64,000 nt of DNA from Daphnia carinata (lineage: Eukaryota > Arthropoda > Branchiopoda > Diplostraca > Daphniidae), in contig NC_081335.1 in NCBI RefSeq assembly GCF_022539665.2, positions 7,254,001-7,318,000 on the forward strand. Direction: 5' to 3'. Of the stretch, positions 50,694 to 61,372 are shown piece by piece (position 1 is the first letter of the stretch; each line of letters begins with the position of its first letter). Made by a program: the position numbers and the translations under genes. Below the pieces are notes generated by a model. That model was not told the DNA's origin and did no database searches. It worked only from the letters and a program-made list of their open reading frames with translations.

Positions 50694-52480
50694 CAGGCAA
50701 TCTGCGTTTTGATGAACACGGCCCGGTCTATATTTTAATTCATAATTCGTTGCGGCCAGTAGTATAGCCCATCTTCCTAATCTACCATTATTATCCTTTT
50801 GTTCTTTAAGCCATTGCAAGGGACGATGGTCACTGATAATTTCAAAAGGTTTATCCAATAGGTAATGCCGAAAATGCTTGATGGCATCTACGGCCGCTAA
50901 GGTTTCTTTCTCTGTCGTACTATAATTCGATTCTGCTTTTGTTAACTGTCTACTGGAGTAGGCTATGGGATGTTCGTGGCCATTTTGAATATTGGATAGC
51001 ACTGCTCCGATGCCGTAATCGCAGCATCCGTGAAAAGTATAAATTTTTCATTGAAATTGGGATAAGCAAAAACCGGTGGTGTTCTAGAGATTTGTGCAAT
51101 TTCTCGAAAGCAATTTGTTCTTCGGGTCCCTAGTTAAAAGGATTCCGGCTAAGATCCATTTAGCAATGGATCCAAAATCCTTAATAAATCTCCTGTAGTA
51201 TCCGGCTAATCCGAGAAATGATCTGACTTCATCGACTGAAGTCGGTGTTTTATAATGCACTATTCTATCGATTTTACTCGGATCAGGTTTAATGCCATCG
51301 GTCGATATTACGTGACCTAGATAATTTACTGAGCGTTTAATAAACTGACATTTCTTAAGCTTTAATTTTAGATTGGCATTCCGTAATAATTCAAAAATTT
51401 CACGAATATCACGTAAATGATCTTCGAAGGTATCCGAAAAGATTATAACATCATCCAGATAAACTAATGCTTTACGTCCTAAGACGTCTCTCAGTACATA
51501 ATTCATTAGTCGTTGGAATGTGGCGGGTGCATTGTACAAGCCAAATGCCATTCGTTTAAATTCGTAGAGGTTGTTTTCTACTACAAACGCTGTTTTTTCT
51601 ATAGCCGGATCATCGATTTGAATCTGTCAATAACCTGAAGCTAAATCGAGAGTTGTGAAAAATTTCTTTCCGTATAGTTTATCTAAAGTTTCGTCTATCC
51701 TAGGGATAGGAAATGAATCTTTTTTTGTAATACCATTTAATTTGCGATAATCAACACAAAACCTTACTTCTCCGCACTTCGTTTCTACTAAAACCACGGG
51801 TGAAGCCCATGGAGAATGCGAATATTGGATCACATCTGCATCAAGCATTTCTTGTATTTTATCATCTAATAATTTCCTTTGGTTATTCGTTACTCTGTAT
51901 GGGCGTTGTCGAATGGGGTCTCGTCCTTGTATATCGATGGTGTGTTATAAGGTTCGTGCTTCCTAGTTCTGAATCTTTGGACGCGAACAAGTCGTGGAAG
52001 TCATCTAATAATTTTGAGAGCGGTGCTTGAAATTCAGAGTCTACTTCTGTGATTAAAACTGGCTCAGCTTCTGCTTTAGGATTATCTTCTAATTTCGCTA
52101 GAGAAATTTTTCTGATAACGTTATCAATTATTTCAATTACGCCTAATGTAGTGTTTCTAGGAATTTTGATTTGATGTAGTGAATGATTCTCGACCAAAAT
52201 TTTATCAGTTCCATCTCCCGATACATTTCCGATAAATTCTTTGATATAAATGCCTGCTGGCAAATCTTTTGCTGGGGTAAATATAAATGCTGTATTAGGT
52301 GGGACATACGGAAATGGACCTTTCATTTGCGCTGCAACTACTATCGACGCTATATCCGTCATTGTTTTGTAAGATAATGAATTTAGCAGAATAAACAGCA
52401 AGATCAACTCACTTAACTCACAAGTATTTCTATGTTCCAGGTTTATGTTCCTAATAGTCAAATATTCTTTATGTAGATAA
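50670..52480 (-). pseudogene. Third Ty3/gypsy pol fragment (element 3), minus strand
   Basis: From about 52400 downwards: a pre-RT linker (LPAGIYIKEFIGNVSGDGTD), LLDDFHDLFASKD, RT SPWASPVVLVETK with FCVDYRKLNG, then a stop in place of the Trp after DLASGY (near 51628). Next are MAFGLYNAPATFQRL, catalytic YLDDVIIFSDTF (about 51460), LGHVISTDGI, and RNase H with AYSSRQLTKAESNYS and SDHRPLQWL down to about 50695. Gag, protease and integrase are missing. It is AT-rich and closer to element 2 than to element 1 by motif. It is truncated exactly where element 2 is truncated, so the two meet tail to tail. Confidence 0.85.
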
Positions 52481-52499
52481 GAAAAACTATAGGAGGCCA

Positions 52500-55079
52500 A
52501 TAATGCAGCAACTCTCTATTTAAAGCAACAAAGAAGTTACAAAGCACTATAAGGAGTTGGATGTGGCATAAAATGTTATGTCTTCGAGTGGTCATGGAGT
52601 CATTGAATGTTCGGTTCATATGCACGAGGGCGCAACATTTTGGTATACTTCCGCATCCCATTTAAAAGGCTTGCTATGAAGGACGGAAATAAATAAAAGA
52701 ACGTTAAGGAGGCTAGTTGCCAGGAAAATGAAATTCGCACCGGCATAATCAGCAATTTTAATTTCCGTTCAAAATTCTTCCCTAACGATGTTGTTTTATC
52801 AATACTAACTCTTTCGTCATCATATAATCAAGCAAATGCCTTGTTGTAGAAATGAAGTCCTTTATTTCTCTGCTGCATGGCTAGTGCCATAGCTGGCCAT
52901 GCGACTAAGTCAAGCAAACAGAAATATTTATAGGCGATAAATAGTTTGGTAATAATAATTCAATGTTGTTTCATTCCTATTTTGCTTACTTCTGTATAGA
53001 TGCTTACCTTTTGCCATTGGAGGGATGGTGCACTAGGGATACTAGGAGAAAAACAAAAGTTTCTTCTACATTTTCAAGACATTATTCTTCTATATTTACT
53101 GTATGATTATTATATTTATATATTTACTGCATAATTATTATTTTGCGAACAAGTTTTTTTTCTCTTTTCCTCCCCTTTTACTCCCTCCTTTGTAAACAAT
53201 AAAACTTACCAAAAGATATATTGATAGACTAGCCGCCCTTTCACTAAAGACAGAAGGAAAAATATAGGCCTATTTCCCCAACCTCCCACGTCTGGGACAA
53301 ATTTCCCTTGTTTGAAGCGAGCCGTTTTTTCCCTACCATAAGTCACATCCTTTCTAGCCGGCATTTTCTTTTCACTTTTTCTCCTGTTCCATATGTTGGA
53401 TTTAGAAATAAAAACACAATTTTGCGTCGTTTTGCTTTAGTGTTCCCTATTATTATTGTTAAATATTAAATGTCTGCCACCTTGTGTAATTAGTATGTTA
53501 GCATCCTCGTTAACAGATGAATTATTCATTCATACCGAAGAGCCGAATCTCAGACCTCTAGCATCACAGCTGCGCCCTCTATCATTGAGCTATTAACAAC
53601 TGTGTTACGTAGTGTGTAGGATTTAGGAAAATTATACCCTTTAGCCCCCAAAAAGCGCCTGTTTTACCTGCTCGTATTTCGATTTCCTTTTTTTTTCTTA
53701 ATTGTTCTATCCGCGTTCGCCCTTATTGGAACTTACAATGAAAATGAAAACTTGTGTATTAACCTTCACGGCTCATTTTTTCCGCCGTCAAATTTTTAAC
53801 GTGGATTTTCAATTTCCCTTTGCCCAACGATATATCGTTTCCTGAATTTTTCTTTTGTATAATTAAGATTGTCATTTCTTCTATCCAATGATGCTGAACA
53901 CTGTATGAAATTATTTGCCCCTATACCGGAGAAAACAAGTTTCCACGATGCCCTATATACGTATTTTACTTGCTCGCTTTCATCTGCCACTGTTGAGAAG
54001 CCGACGAAAGATCGTGGACCTTTTTACTATTTGATTACACAGTACTGTACATCACCCTTGCTGCACGCAGAGTAAAAACGAAACAAAATGAGACTTTTTT
54101 TACTTAACACACGCACAATTACACCGATGTATAACAAAATGTTCGCCAAGAATAATAAAATAGAAGTCACTACAATGCCCGCATGACACGCTTTTCTATT
54201 TAAAGTTCTACTATGCTACTATTTATCCATTTCTGACAAGAGTAGCGGAGCAGAAACTTTGAAAGCAAAGCATCTCATCTAAGCATGTATCAGAGACTAA
54301 GAAGCATCAAGCCAATTTTGAGAATAGCCAAGAGCAACCAATGCGACACACCTCTGGAGCGACTGGATCAGCTAGACTCTTAAAGCGATTCCTATTGGTT
54401 GCATGGGCGTTTTACTCATAAAAAAGGGGGTGTATTCCTACAACACCAATCCTAGCATTCTAGAAGGACTGGTACAGACTTTTGAAAATAAATTCGTTTG
54501 AAAAAAAATGTCTGCAGAGGGCCTTAATGACACACACGTGTGTAATATCTATATCTAAAGCTTTGACATTGAATACCTCCTGAGACTAGACTTCCAGGAA
54601 CATAAAGCATGGACATTCCATGTCGTATAGTCTTTAAACGACTGCACTGACCTTGTCTGAAACAGGAGGGAAGGCTTTTATTTCAGAAAGCACATATTCC
54701 CTTTGGACTTTTCAGTTCTTTAACTCTTGGCTAGCCTATCAGGCAACCTATGGCAGTAATAAAAGTTGTTAATTTCTAGTAAAAATTAGCTAGCAGCATA
54801 AAGCACAACCGGAAAATATAGCGTTATCAGAGCTTAACCGTAATTAAATTGAAACACTGGAAAAATAGAATCTTGAACATTCACAAGTGTGTCCAGCTGG
54901 TTACCCTAGAAAGCTCTGACTGGAATTCAACTAGCAAAGGGGTCCTAGATTTTAATGCAGAAAAGTTTTAAATGGCCACAAAGCTTTTATTACGAGTGTA
55001 GGGGAAAAAACCGGTTCTGCAAGTCTAATTTAATGCCGCTGTACAGATTCGCATGGATTCGATTAATAAGTGAAGTCAG
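52500..55079. other. No recognised gene; AT-rich spacer
   Basis: Short ORFs only on both strands. It contains the tRNA-like block at 53540-53602. Runs such as ATTATTATATTTATATATTTAC near 53105-53150 are simple AT sequence. Confidence 0.35.
53540..53602 (-). repeat. tRNA-like segment
   Basis: The minus strand reads AATAGCTCAATGATAGAGGGC (A-box-like, close to TRGCNNAGYNGG) and, about 23 bases on, GAGGTCTGAGATTCGGCTC (B-box-like). It is probably a SINE head or tRNA pseudogene; acceptor stem pairing is not evident. Confidence 0.4.
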
Positions 55080-55413
55080 TTAAGAATCAATTTGAGATGG
55101 ACTTAAGTCAACGAATTCAATAGCCAGTTCTTCAAGTATCTGCTCGATTTCTACGGGTGTTACAACAAAGTCGACATTTTTGCTCTGTTGGTCATCGCGA
55201 AAAAAGTCACTTCTCGAAGCCTCCAGTTCTTTATCGAAGCATGGCATAATCATGACGACAGCCAGACGAGAAGCACTCGTTTGAAGTTCGTTGGGCAGTA
55301 CATCTTTGATAAAGACGCCCGCTATTTGCTGTGGAGACTTGACTTTGCTAAGACGTGGCAAAATCCAATTTTCATGAGTTTTCTCGGCGTAGTATATCCA
55401 GGCTTGACGTAAA
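55080..55413 (-). pseudogene. CIAO3/NARF-like (iron-only hydrogenase-like) exon or fragment
   Basis: The minus strand from about 55413 reads WIYYAEKTHENWILPRLSKV, then SPQQIAGVFIKDVLP, VVMIMPCFDKELEASRSDFF and VDFVVTPVEIEQILEE, to a stop at 55080-55082. This is the YAEKTHG...SPQQ...PC-DKKLEA...V-T--E---M block of the CIAO3 (NARFL/IOP1) and NARF family, which acts in cytosolic iron-sulfur assembly. The block equals roughly a quarter of the protein. The CPGW residues expected just before WIYYAEK are missing, and no donor follows the last codon. I therefore favour a truncated pseudogene, though a single exon of a scattered gene remains possible. Confidence 0.65.
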
Positions 55414-55765
55414 AGAAATGTCAGTAAATTTGATTAACATTTTCTCGAAGGATCTGCTGGGGAAAGATAGCTCAATGTCTTTACATAGCTTCAGGGTCCA
55501 TGTGGTTTTGCTGGCCATTCAAAACACTCTCAACCTATGTTATACAACCACTATAATTTACAATAGTATTATTACCCCTACAACTCTGATTCTCTCATCA
55601 TTAAAGATCACCTGCAGGCCAAACAGTTGTTAAGTGTTTTTGGCACTTTTTGCACTCTTTCAGGTCTTCCTTCCTAAAAGAAACATGGAAAGTAATATTT
55701 TTTCATTCTGATTTTCTGTTGAAGATTAAGCAGAAATGCATGATAAATTACTCAAATTACATAAT

Positions 55766-56017
55766 CTAATTGATGGATACCTGTAACATATTCAAACTCT
55801 TTACTGTTGACCAGAATATTGGTGTCATCTCACATAGAAATAGATTAACTCTGCACACTAAACTGCTAAAACTAAAATTATATGAATTCCACCTTGTTAA
55901 GTTGTGAATAAGTACCATCATCCCCAATTTGGGTTTTGGAAATTCCTGAAGATGTAACCTGTCTAGCATTTTGTGTTTTAGCTGTCTTGATACACTCTTA
56001 AATAAATAAATTTGCAT
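55766..56017 (-). pseudogene. hAT-like transposase scrap
   Basis: The minus strand reads FPKPKLGMMVLIHNLTRWNS, i.e. the lead-in and TRWNS block found in hAT transposases, within an 83-codon frame. Nothing else of the transposase is seen nearby. Confidence rests on one block. Confidence 0.35.
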
Positions 56018-56169
56018 TATTTGTTTTAGTTATTTGAAACCATTTTTTGTCTCATATTTGAAAACACACTTGTGAAGGAGTTATGAAGTCATCCAAGTCT
56101 GTCAACTGTATAACACTGCTAAATCTTGAACTGGTGGCCATGCTGGTTTGATAGTTTGTTGTTGTTCAG

Positions 56170-56290
56170 CTGCTCTGGCTGGCGTTGCTCATTTGTTTTT
56201 TTGCATGCTGTTCGGTATATGTCTGCTACAAGATCCACAAGAAGAAAATCACTATCGTAACGTCTTACGAAGAGCAGACCCTGGTCATAG
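56170..56290 (+). CDS. Possible exon: membrane span plus cytoplasmic start
   Basis: A pyrimidine-rich tract ending TTGTTCAG precedes 56170, and the exon ends ATAG before GTAAAG. The 121 bases encode LLWLALLICFFACCSVYVCY (a single membrane span) then KIHKKKITIVTSYEEQTLVI, a positively charged inner face. This is the shape of a type I receptor such as a cadherin-like protein crossing the membrane. No neighbouring exons were found within the window, so this could be an isolated remnant. Confidence 0.35.
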
Positions 56291-56559
56291 GTAAAGATAA
56301 AGACCTTCTAGTCTCTTTTGTTATTGATACTTTACATAAAATTTAGTTGAAGATTTTAATGCTATTCGTATAATTATAATTTATCGTATTGTTAATAATA
56401 GTGGAATAGTTTTCATATAAACATATATTCGTTTTGAACATCCGCCAAAAGTCCCTCAAACCTTAACCCTATTTCTATTGGCGTTCATGTCATGTAGTTC
56501 TTCCCTATGTCCGCGAGAGGCACTGTAACCAGAGTAAGCATTTGGCTTTTTCTGCGTCA

Positions 56560-57010
56560 GTAGGGATCAGACTTGCCGTTGCGATTGTTTTTTCGATTTT
56601 GATCGCCGATCAAATCATCACTGATTGATTTTGATTGGCGATTCGATTTTTTCAAAATGATTTGATCGGCGATAAAATTTCAGCGATTGCGATCATTTTG
56701 GGGCGAAATCTAGTGGTGGAAATTTAAACTAAACTGTCACCATTTCAAGTCAATGGCGACCAAAAAGGCGTCTGCTGCGAAAAAAGGATAAACAGCATCC
56801 TCAGCAAAACTTTTTAGCAAAAATTTATATGAATCATAAGTTTTTACGTTTGGTGGCGCTGACTTCAATCGCAAAAATGATCGCTGTCGATCAACGAGTT
56901 TTTTGATCGCCGATCAAATCAAAATCAAAATGTAAAGATTTGATCGGCGATCGTTTTTTTAATCGTAATCGGTGATCGATGATCGCGATCGCGGCAAGTC
57001 TGGTAGGGAT
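56560..57010. mobile_element. 435 bp hAT-type MITE with 8 bp target duplication
   Basis: GTAGGGAT (56560-56567) and GTAGGGAT (57003-57010) flank 56568-57002, whose ends CAGACTTGCCG and CGGCAAGTCTG are inverted complements. The interior is full of GATCGCCGATCAAATC and its complement, so the element is largely self-complementary. 8 bp duplications and CAG-type ends are the hAT signature. No transposase inside. Confidence 0.85.
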
Positions 57011-57055
57011 AGGGCTAAAAGCATAGCAGATAACGAACCAGAGGTCTTTATCTAT

Positions 57056-57727
57056 GGTAATAGCATGGTGTATTAGTAATGGTGAGACAACTCTCCATTT
57101 TAAGGGCTATCTCGAATGAAGCCTGTTTTCAGAGGAGGTGGGTGTGGCCTAATTGAGGAGACTTATAGCCAACGCCACCATCGGAACGACTTAGGAACTA
57201 GATCATTCGCCAACCACTGAATGGCAAAGGAGGAGATGTACTAGTGTCGCGGTAGGGGAGTAATTACAAATACAGTGGTGTAATGAATAGAACATTCGAT
57301 TGCAGTACGGGAGTCTCGAGTTCGAACCCAGTATAAATCTTTCTTTTTTCTCCTTTCGTAACGTAAACTGGCCACGTGCGGCGCTAGGTTCCACTTTCCA
57401 CTGTTTTTCCACACATTTCAATTCTATATTAGTTACCAAACAGTGGAAAGCTAAAAAGTTTTGTTGATTTTTATTTTGTTAAGGAGCGACAAGTACAAAC
57501 AAAATTTTTTCCCACTTCTTCCACATTCTATACGAAGTAAACATAAAAATACGATAATATAACTACACAAAGGTTAGAAGTTAATTTTGATATATTTTGA
57601 TAATTATAATATCGGCCACTAAGCGTCTCTCACTATAGGTAACCTGGACCACAAATAGGCTTCAGCCGAGATAGGCCGTTATAACGAAGAGTATGTCTCG
57701 CCATTACTAATACACCATGGTAATAGC
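57056..57727. mobile_element. 654 bp Mutator-type element with 9 bp target duplication
   Basis: GGTAATAGC occurs at 57056-57064 and again at 57719-57727, flanking 57065-57718. The ends ATGGTGTATTAGTAATGG and CCATTACTAATACACCAT are inverted complements, and similarity continues inward about 85 bases (GAGAC, then CTATCTCG-TGAAGCC). 9 bp duplications with long TIRs fit Mutator-like elements. It has no long ORF, and a tRNA-like block sits in the middle. It lies about 150 bases upstream of the CENP-I start codon. Confidence 0.75.
57268..57345 (+). repeat. tRNA-like segment inside the Mutator-type element
   Basis: CAGTGGTGTAATGAATAGAAC (A-box-like) and TCTCGAGTTCGAACCCAGTAT (B-box GTTCGAACC with a short stem) are spaced as in tRNAs. 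The central part resembles SINE heads of arthropods (GTAATGGATAG then TTCGATT). Not a clean cloverleaf. Confidence 0.45.
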
Positions 57728-57874
57728 TTCCACCGAAAATTTGGCAGCGGTGGTTTAATTTGGACCCGGGAAACATACCGATCAGTTGGCTTGAAAACGA
57801 AGTTTTGGCGTCCAAAACGTTTGGGTTTGTTATGGTCACAACAGCCAACAAGTTATTTTAAATCAATAGACAAC

Positions 57875-60800
57875 ATGTCTTATAGTGAAGATCGACGTGA
57901 CGAAGAATCACCTCTTGGCAACAAAATGACAGAAAAAGAAATAGTGAAAACACGTAAGAAAAAGTTTTATGTATATCATGCATTTATATTTTCTCCAATT
58001 TTTTGTTTGTTTTTTAGTCCTTTCGTCTTCCCCTGTAAGATTAGAAGACTTGGTACCTAGTGGTCCTTTGAGATCTATGGATGCTGCTAGAGTGGCAACT
58101 TGGATTCTATGTCAACATGCAAAGAAGAGAAATAGTATGATCATCATGCAACGGATAAAGTGGTTAACTGCTGTTGTTCAGTATGGTGTTGTGGAATCTC
58201 TAGCTGATCTTGCAAAGCTTTTTAACCCTCTACTACAGCTAATTTTCATCTCTAAATATGTATAATTTTTTTCTGGAATGTCCTGGTTTGCCAAAAGATG
58301 TAAATGGTGTTGTTTTACTTAGCAAGCATACATTTGCCATCTACTCTACATGATTGCAACACCCAAGTTGTACAAGTTTCAAATAGAAAGGATTATCAGG
58401 AATGTAAATATAGTTGGACTCACCAAACCATTAGGTAAATAAAATACATTACCATTATTATGCCCCAACAAACTGTTTACAACTTTGTTTTTGTATACAG
58501 CTGGTCTCCTAGGTCGGTTGAAATCCCTTCGTCCAGATTTAGTTCCACAAGCAGTCCCATATCAAAGCAATGTTGTTTCTTTTCCAAAAGCCCCATTCTC
58601 CATGTGTGCTGGTCTTTTTGCACTTTCTGAGCGTATCAAAGAAAATGTGGAGAACACCAACCAAATTACATTCTTCATTGATAGCGAGCAAAAGAGGGTA
58701 AAATTATTTTGTGGGGGGTAGTTGTTCATTGTTGTTAACTTTAGTTTTGAAACAGGCCACCAAAAAGATGAGACTAGAAATTATACCAAGAGTCCAGCAT
58801 ATCTACCTGGAATCATCCTTGGAAGTTGACTTCCAGAAGATTGTGCCTTTGTCCCAGTTACATAGGTGATGCATTTCCAATTTTTATGTTAGTTTTCCAT
58901 ATATCATGGCAAGTGTGTCCAATTCTGTAGTTTGGAGGACATACTCAATAAGATAAGCACACTTCGACTGCCTAACCATATTGGATCGCTACTAAACAAG
59001 AGAGAACATCACTATGCGCTGTTCTTGAATTTTACACCGCATATGGATGGACAGTTATCTCAGTGGCTTTATCTTACTCTTCATTACGGTTGGTTGTCGT
59101 ATAGTTACTTTCCATTTCCATGTTTATTAATTTTATATTTTTATTTTATTTGTTTAAAAAAAATTTTGTGATTTATGTGAACGCACAAAAAACTGAATGA
59201 ACAAACAATAGAGTTCATCGAAAAATCCCCATCTCAAGGCAGAGAAGGAAAGACATTGCTTCTGGACAGAATCAAAGAGTTCCAGGAATGCACGGGTCGA
59301 AAGCTAATAGTATACCTCACAGATATTTTCATCGCTGTCTAAATAGTTTATGCCTTTTATTTTGAATCTATTCATAAGGCTGTCTACAATTTTCTATCGG
59401 AATATCTCCGCGTATGGGATGGAATCCAATTCAGTGACCAAATTTTGCAACTTTTGACGCAGATTCCGTTTCTTCCATACACGGGTTTCACTGCATCACA
59501 TAAGTTTATAGATACAGGATTTTATTAATGATTTGTTCAAACTACCACAGATCTCTACAAAAACTTTTTACGGATTTTGGAGGACTTATTTCATTCCTGT
59601 CATACGCCGTTCAGGATAAAAATCATTCATTCTTGTCAACAGCTGATTCAGAATTTGGTATTCCATAATTCAATTATTTCCTCATTATTATTCTTAAGTG
59701 CTAAATGTTGTTGATTATTGTTTAGCTTATTGAAAAGTTTGGACCTGCTTCACGGGCTAAGGCATTATTTCACAAATCAAACGAAGCAGCGCCAGGGGGT
59801 GAGTCAACTGATGTTTGAATGTATGACGTAAATTTCAATTCCTTATCCATCGCCGTTTTAGAAAACATAGACAAATTGGTAGAAGGTGTCTATGTCGTCA
59901 GTGAAGTTATACGTTTTGCCGAACGCCTTTTGAACACGGCCTTGATGTCCTCCAATGATCATTCGTTGGTCCTGAGGTCGGTTTTATTTCATCTCTGGGT
60001 AAGTGCTGGTTTTACGTAGCAAAAGTTTAAAAGTAATCCGACAATTTTCGTACGCAGCTAATTGATGTTGAAAGCGAATTTGAACTGCCCTTCCGTACAT
60101 TTTGCCAGCCAGTGACCGTTTATGCAGCATTGTTTTCCACTTCTCCAGTACCAGTTGCACTCCTGTGCCAGCTCCTGTGCAAGTAAGCGATTTTGATGTC
60201 GTCTAATCCGCTGTTCCGTGCATACAAAATTCAATGTTTGCCTTTGTTAATAACAGGTATAGCACGCTTGGGCTTAAACCATTGATGGCTATGTCAACAT
60301 TTCCTGAGCTCGAAGAGTTCCGTCGAGATTCGTTGGATAACGCGTCCATGTTAAATCGCTACGTTATCGACACGTCCAGTTGCCTAGTGTACCAAAAGGT
60401 TTTAAGACATTTAGTGATCAATGTTTTTTTTTAATAGTTACAGCGTTACACTTTTTCCCTCTTAGGCCTTTGTTCCAGATACGAATTCGCTGCTATCCTT
60501 AACTCCGCGGAGCAACGTAAAGACGTTGTCCATGTTGGGACCTTACAAAGCGGCCTTTGATTTGAAAACACATCCTGCTTTTATTGGTATTGCCCTTGTT
60601 TTGTTTTTTGATTTTCTTTTTTGTAACTCATGTCGTTCATGATTTAGGTATTGCCCGCGAATGGATCAAATCCAAACCCGGTTACTCTGCCAACAAGTCG
60701 TCTGCATTAAGGACGTATGAGGAGATTGAAGCCGATTCGGTCAGTCCAGTGTTTTAAACAATTAGAATGATTTTCTGTCATCGTTAATCTATTCGCTGCT

Positions 60801-61372
60801 ACGTGTACCAACCGTAGTACACGCTCATTTAGCCCTGTGTGCCGCATGCACCATCGGTGGTTCACGGCATTTAGAACCTTTGAGAGTCACGTGTACCACC
60901 GGTGGGCACAGGATATTCTTGCCCCGGGTGTGAAATTATGAGCTTGCCTCAGCTTGCCCAAACACTTCCAAATTTTTCTGCTTTGAATAGTTGGACAAAA
61001 ATGTTTCGACAATTCTGAAAGAAGTAGCAATGAACTTGGTAATATGATTATGTGTTTGATGAGACCACGAACGTGACGCAAAAAAAAAGCGGCAATTTCT
61101 GTTTGGCACACAGGGAATGCGTGCGTGTTTTATCATGGCATCATGCGTGAGTTTGGTTAACACAGCGGGGTAGCGAAAGGGTTAAGCGTTCACTACATTA
61201 ATATTCGTAATTAAGTTCGCCTACATGATTTTTTTTTTTACTATTTCAAAAACTTAAGATTAGTTACCTAAAGGTTTTTATTTTGCTGCAATTGCAGGAA
61301 AGTTTCATCCGCTATCTGTTTAGCTATTTTCCAGCAATACGAGAATATATACAGGAATTTCATCGTGTCTAA
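57875..61372 (+). CDS. CENPI: CENP-I (Mis6-type inner kinetochore subunit) homologue, 16 exons
   Basis: Exons by GT-AG and phase: 57875-57953, 58018-58259, 58323-58434, 58501-58697, 58756-58865, 58931-59088, 59212-59309, 59379-59484, 59551-59657, 59726-59798, 59862-59998, 60058-60182, 60257-60398, 60466-60586, 60648-60739, 61298-61372. All phases agree, giving 657 codons. Helical blocks follow human CENP-I in order: ICHLLYMIATPKLYKF (YVCHLLYLLTKKENVKPF in human), LRLPNHIGSLLNK (LELPSQMGSVLNN), LSQWLYLTL (YYWLSQTL), and FLSEYLRVWDG then PFLPY. CENP-I joins CENP-H, -K and -M in the constitutive centromere network. The N-terminus is about 80 residues shorter than human; a missing upstream exon is possible. 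No stops or frameshifts. Confidence 0.87.
60783..61185. mobile_element. TTAA-flanked element in the last CENP-I intron
   Basis: TTAA at 60783-60786 and 61182-61185 bracket 395 bases. The inner ends TCTATTCGCTGC (left) and GTAGCGAAAGGG (right) are imperfect inverted complements. This resembles piggyBac-type ends (TTAA plus CCCTTTCGCTNC). Internally, CACGTGTACCACCGGTGGGCACAGG is partly palindromic and echoed by CGTGTACCAACCGTAGTACACG. It accounts for most of the 558 bp intron, the only long intron of the gene. Confidence 0.55.

Noticed and set aside
57268..57345. Functional tRNA gene
   Set aside because: A- and B-box-like motifs are present, but acceptor and anticodon stems do not pair well by eye and the block lies inside a transposon.
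59089..59211. Apparently missing acceptor for CENP-I exon 7
   Set aside because: The expected AG was first sought near 59180 and not found. A canonical AG at 59210-59211 preserves phase and alignment, so no non-canonical splicing is needed.
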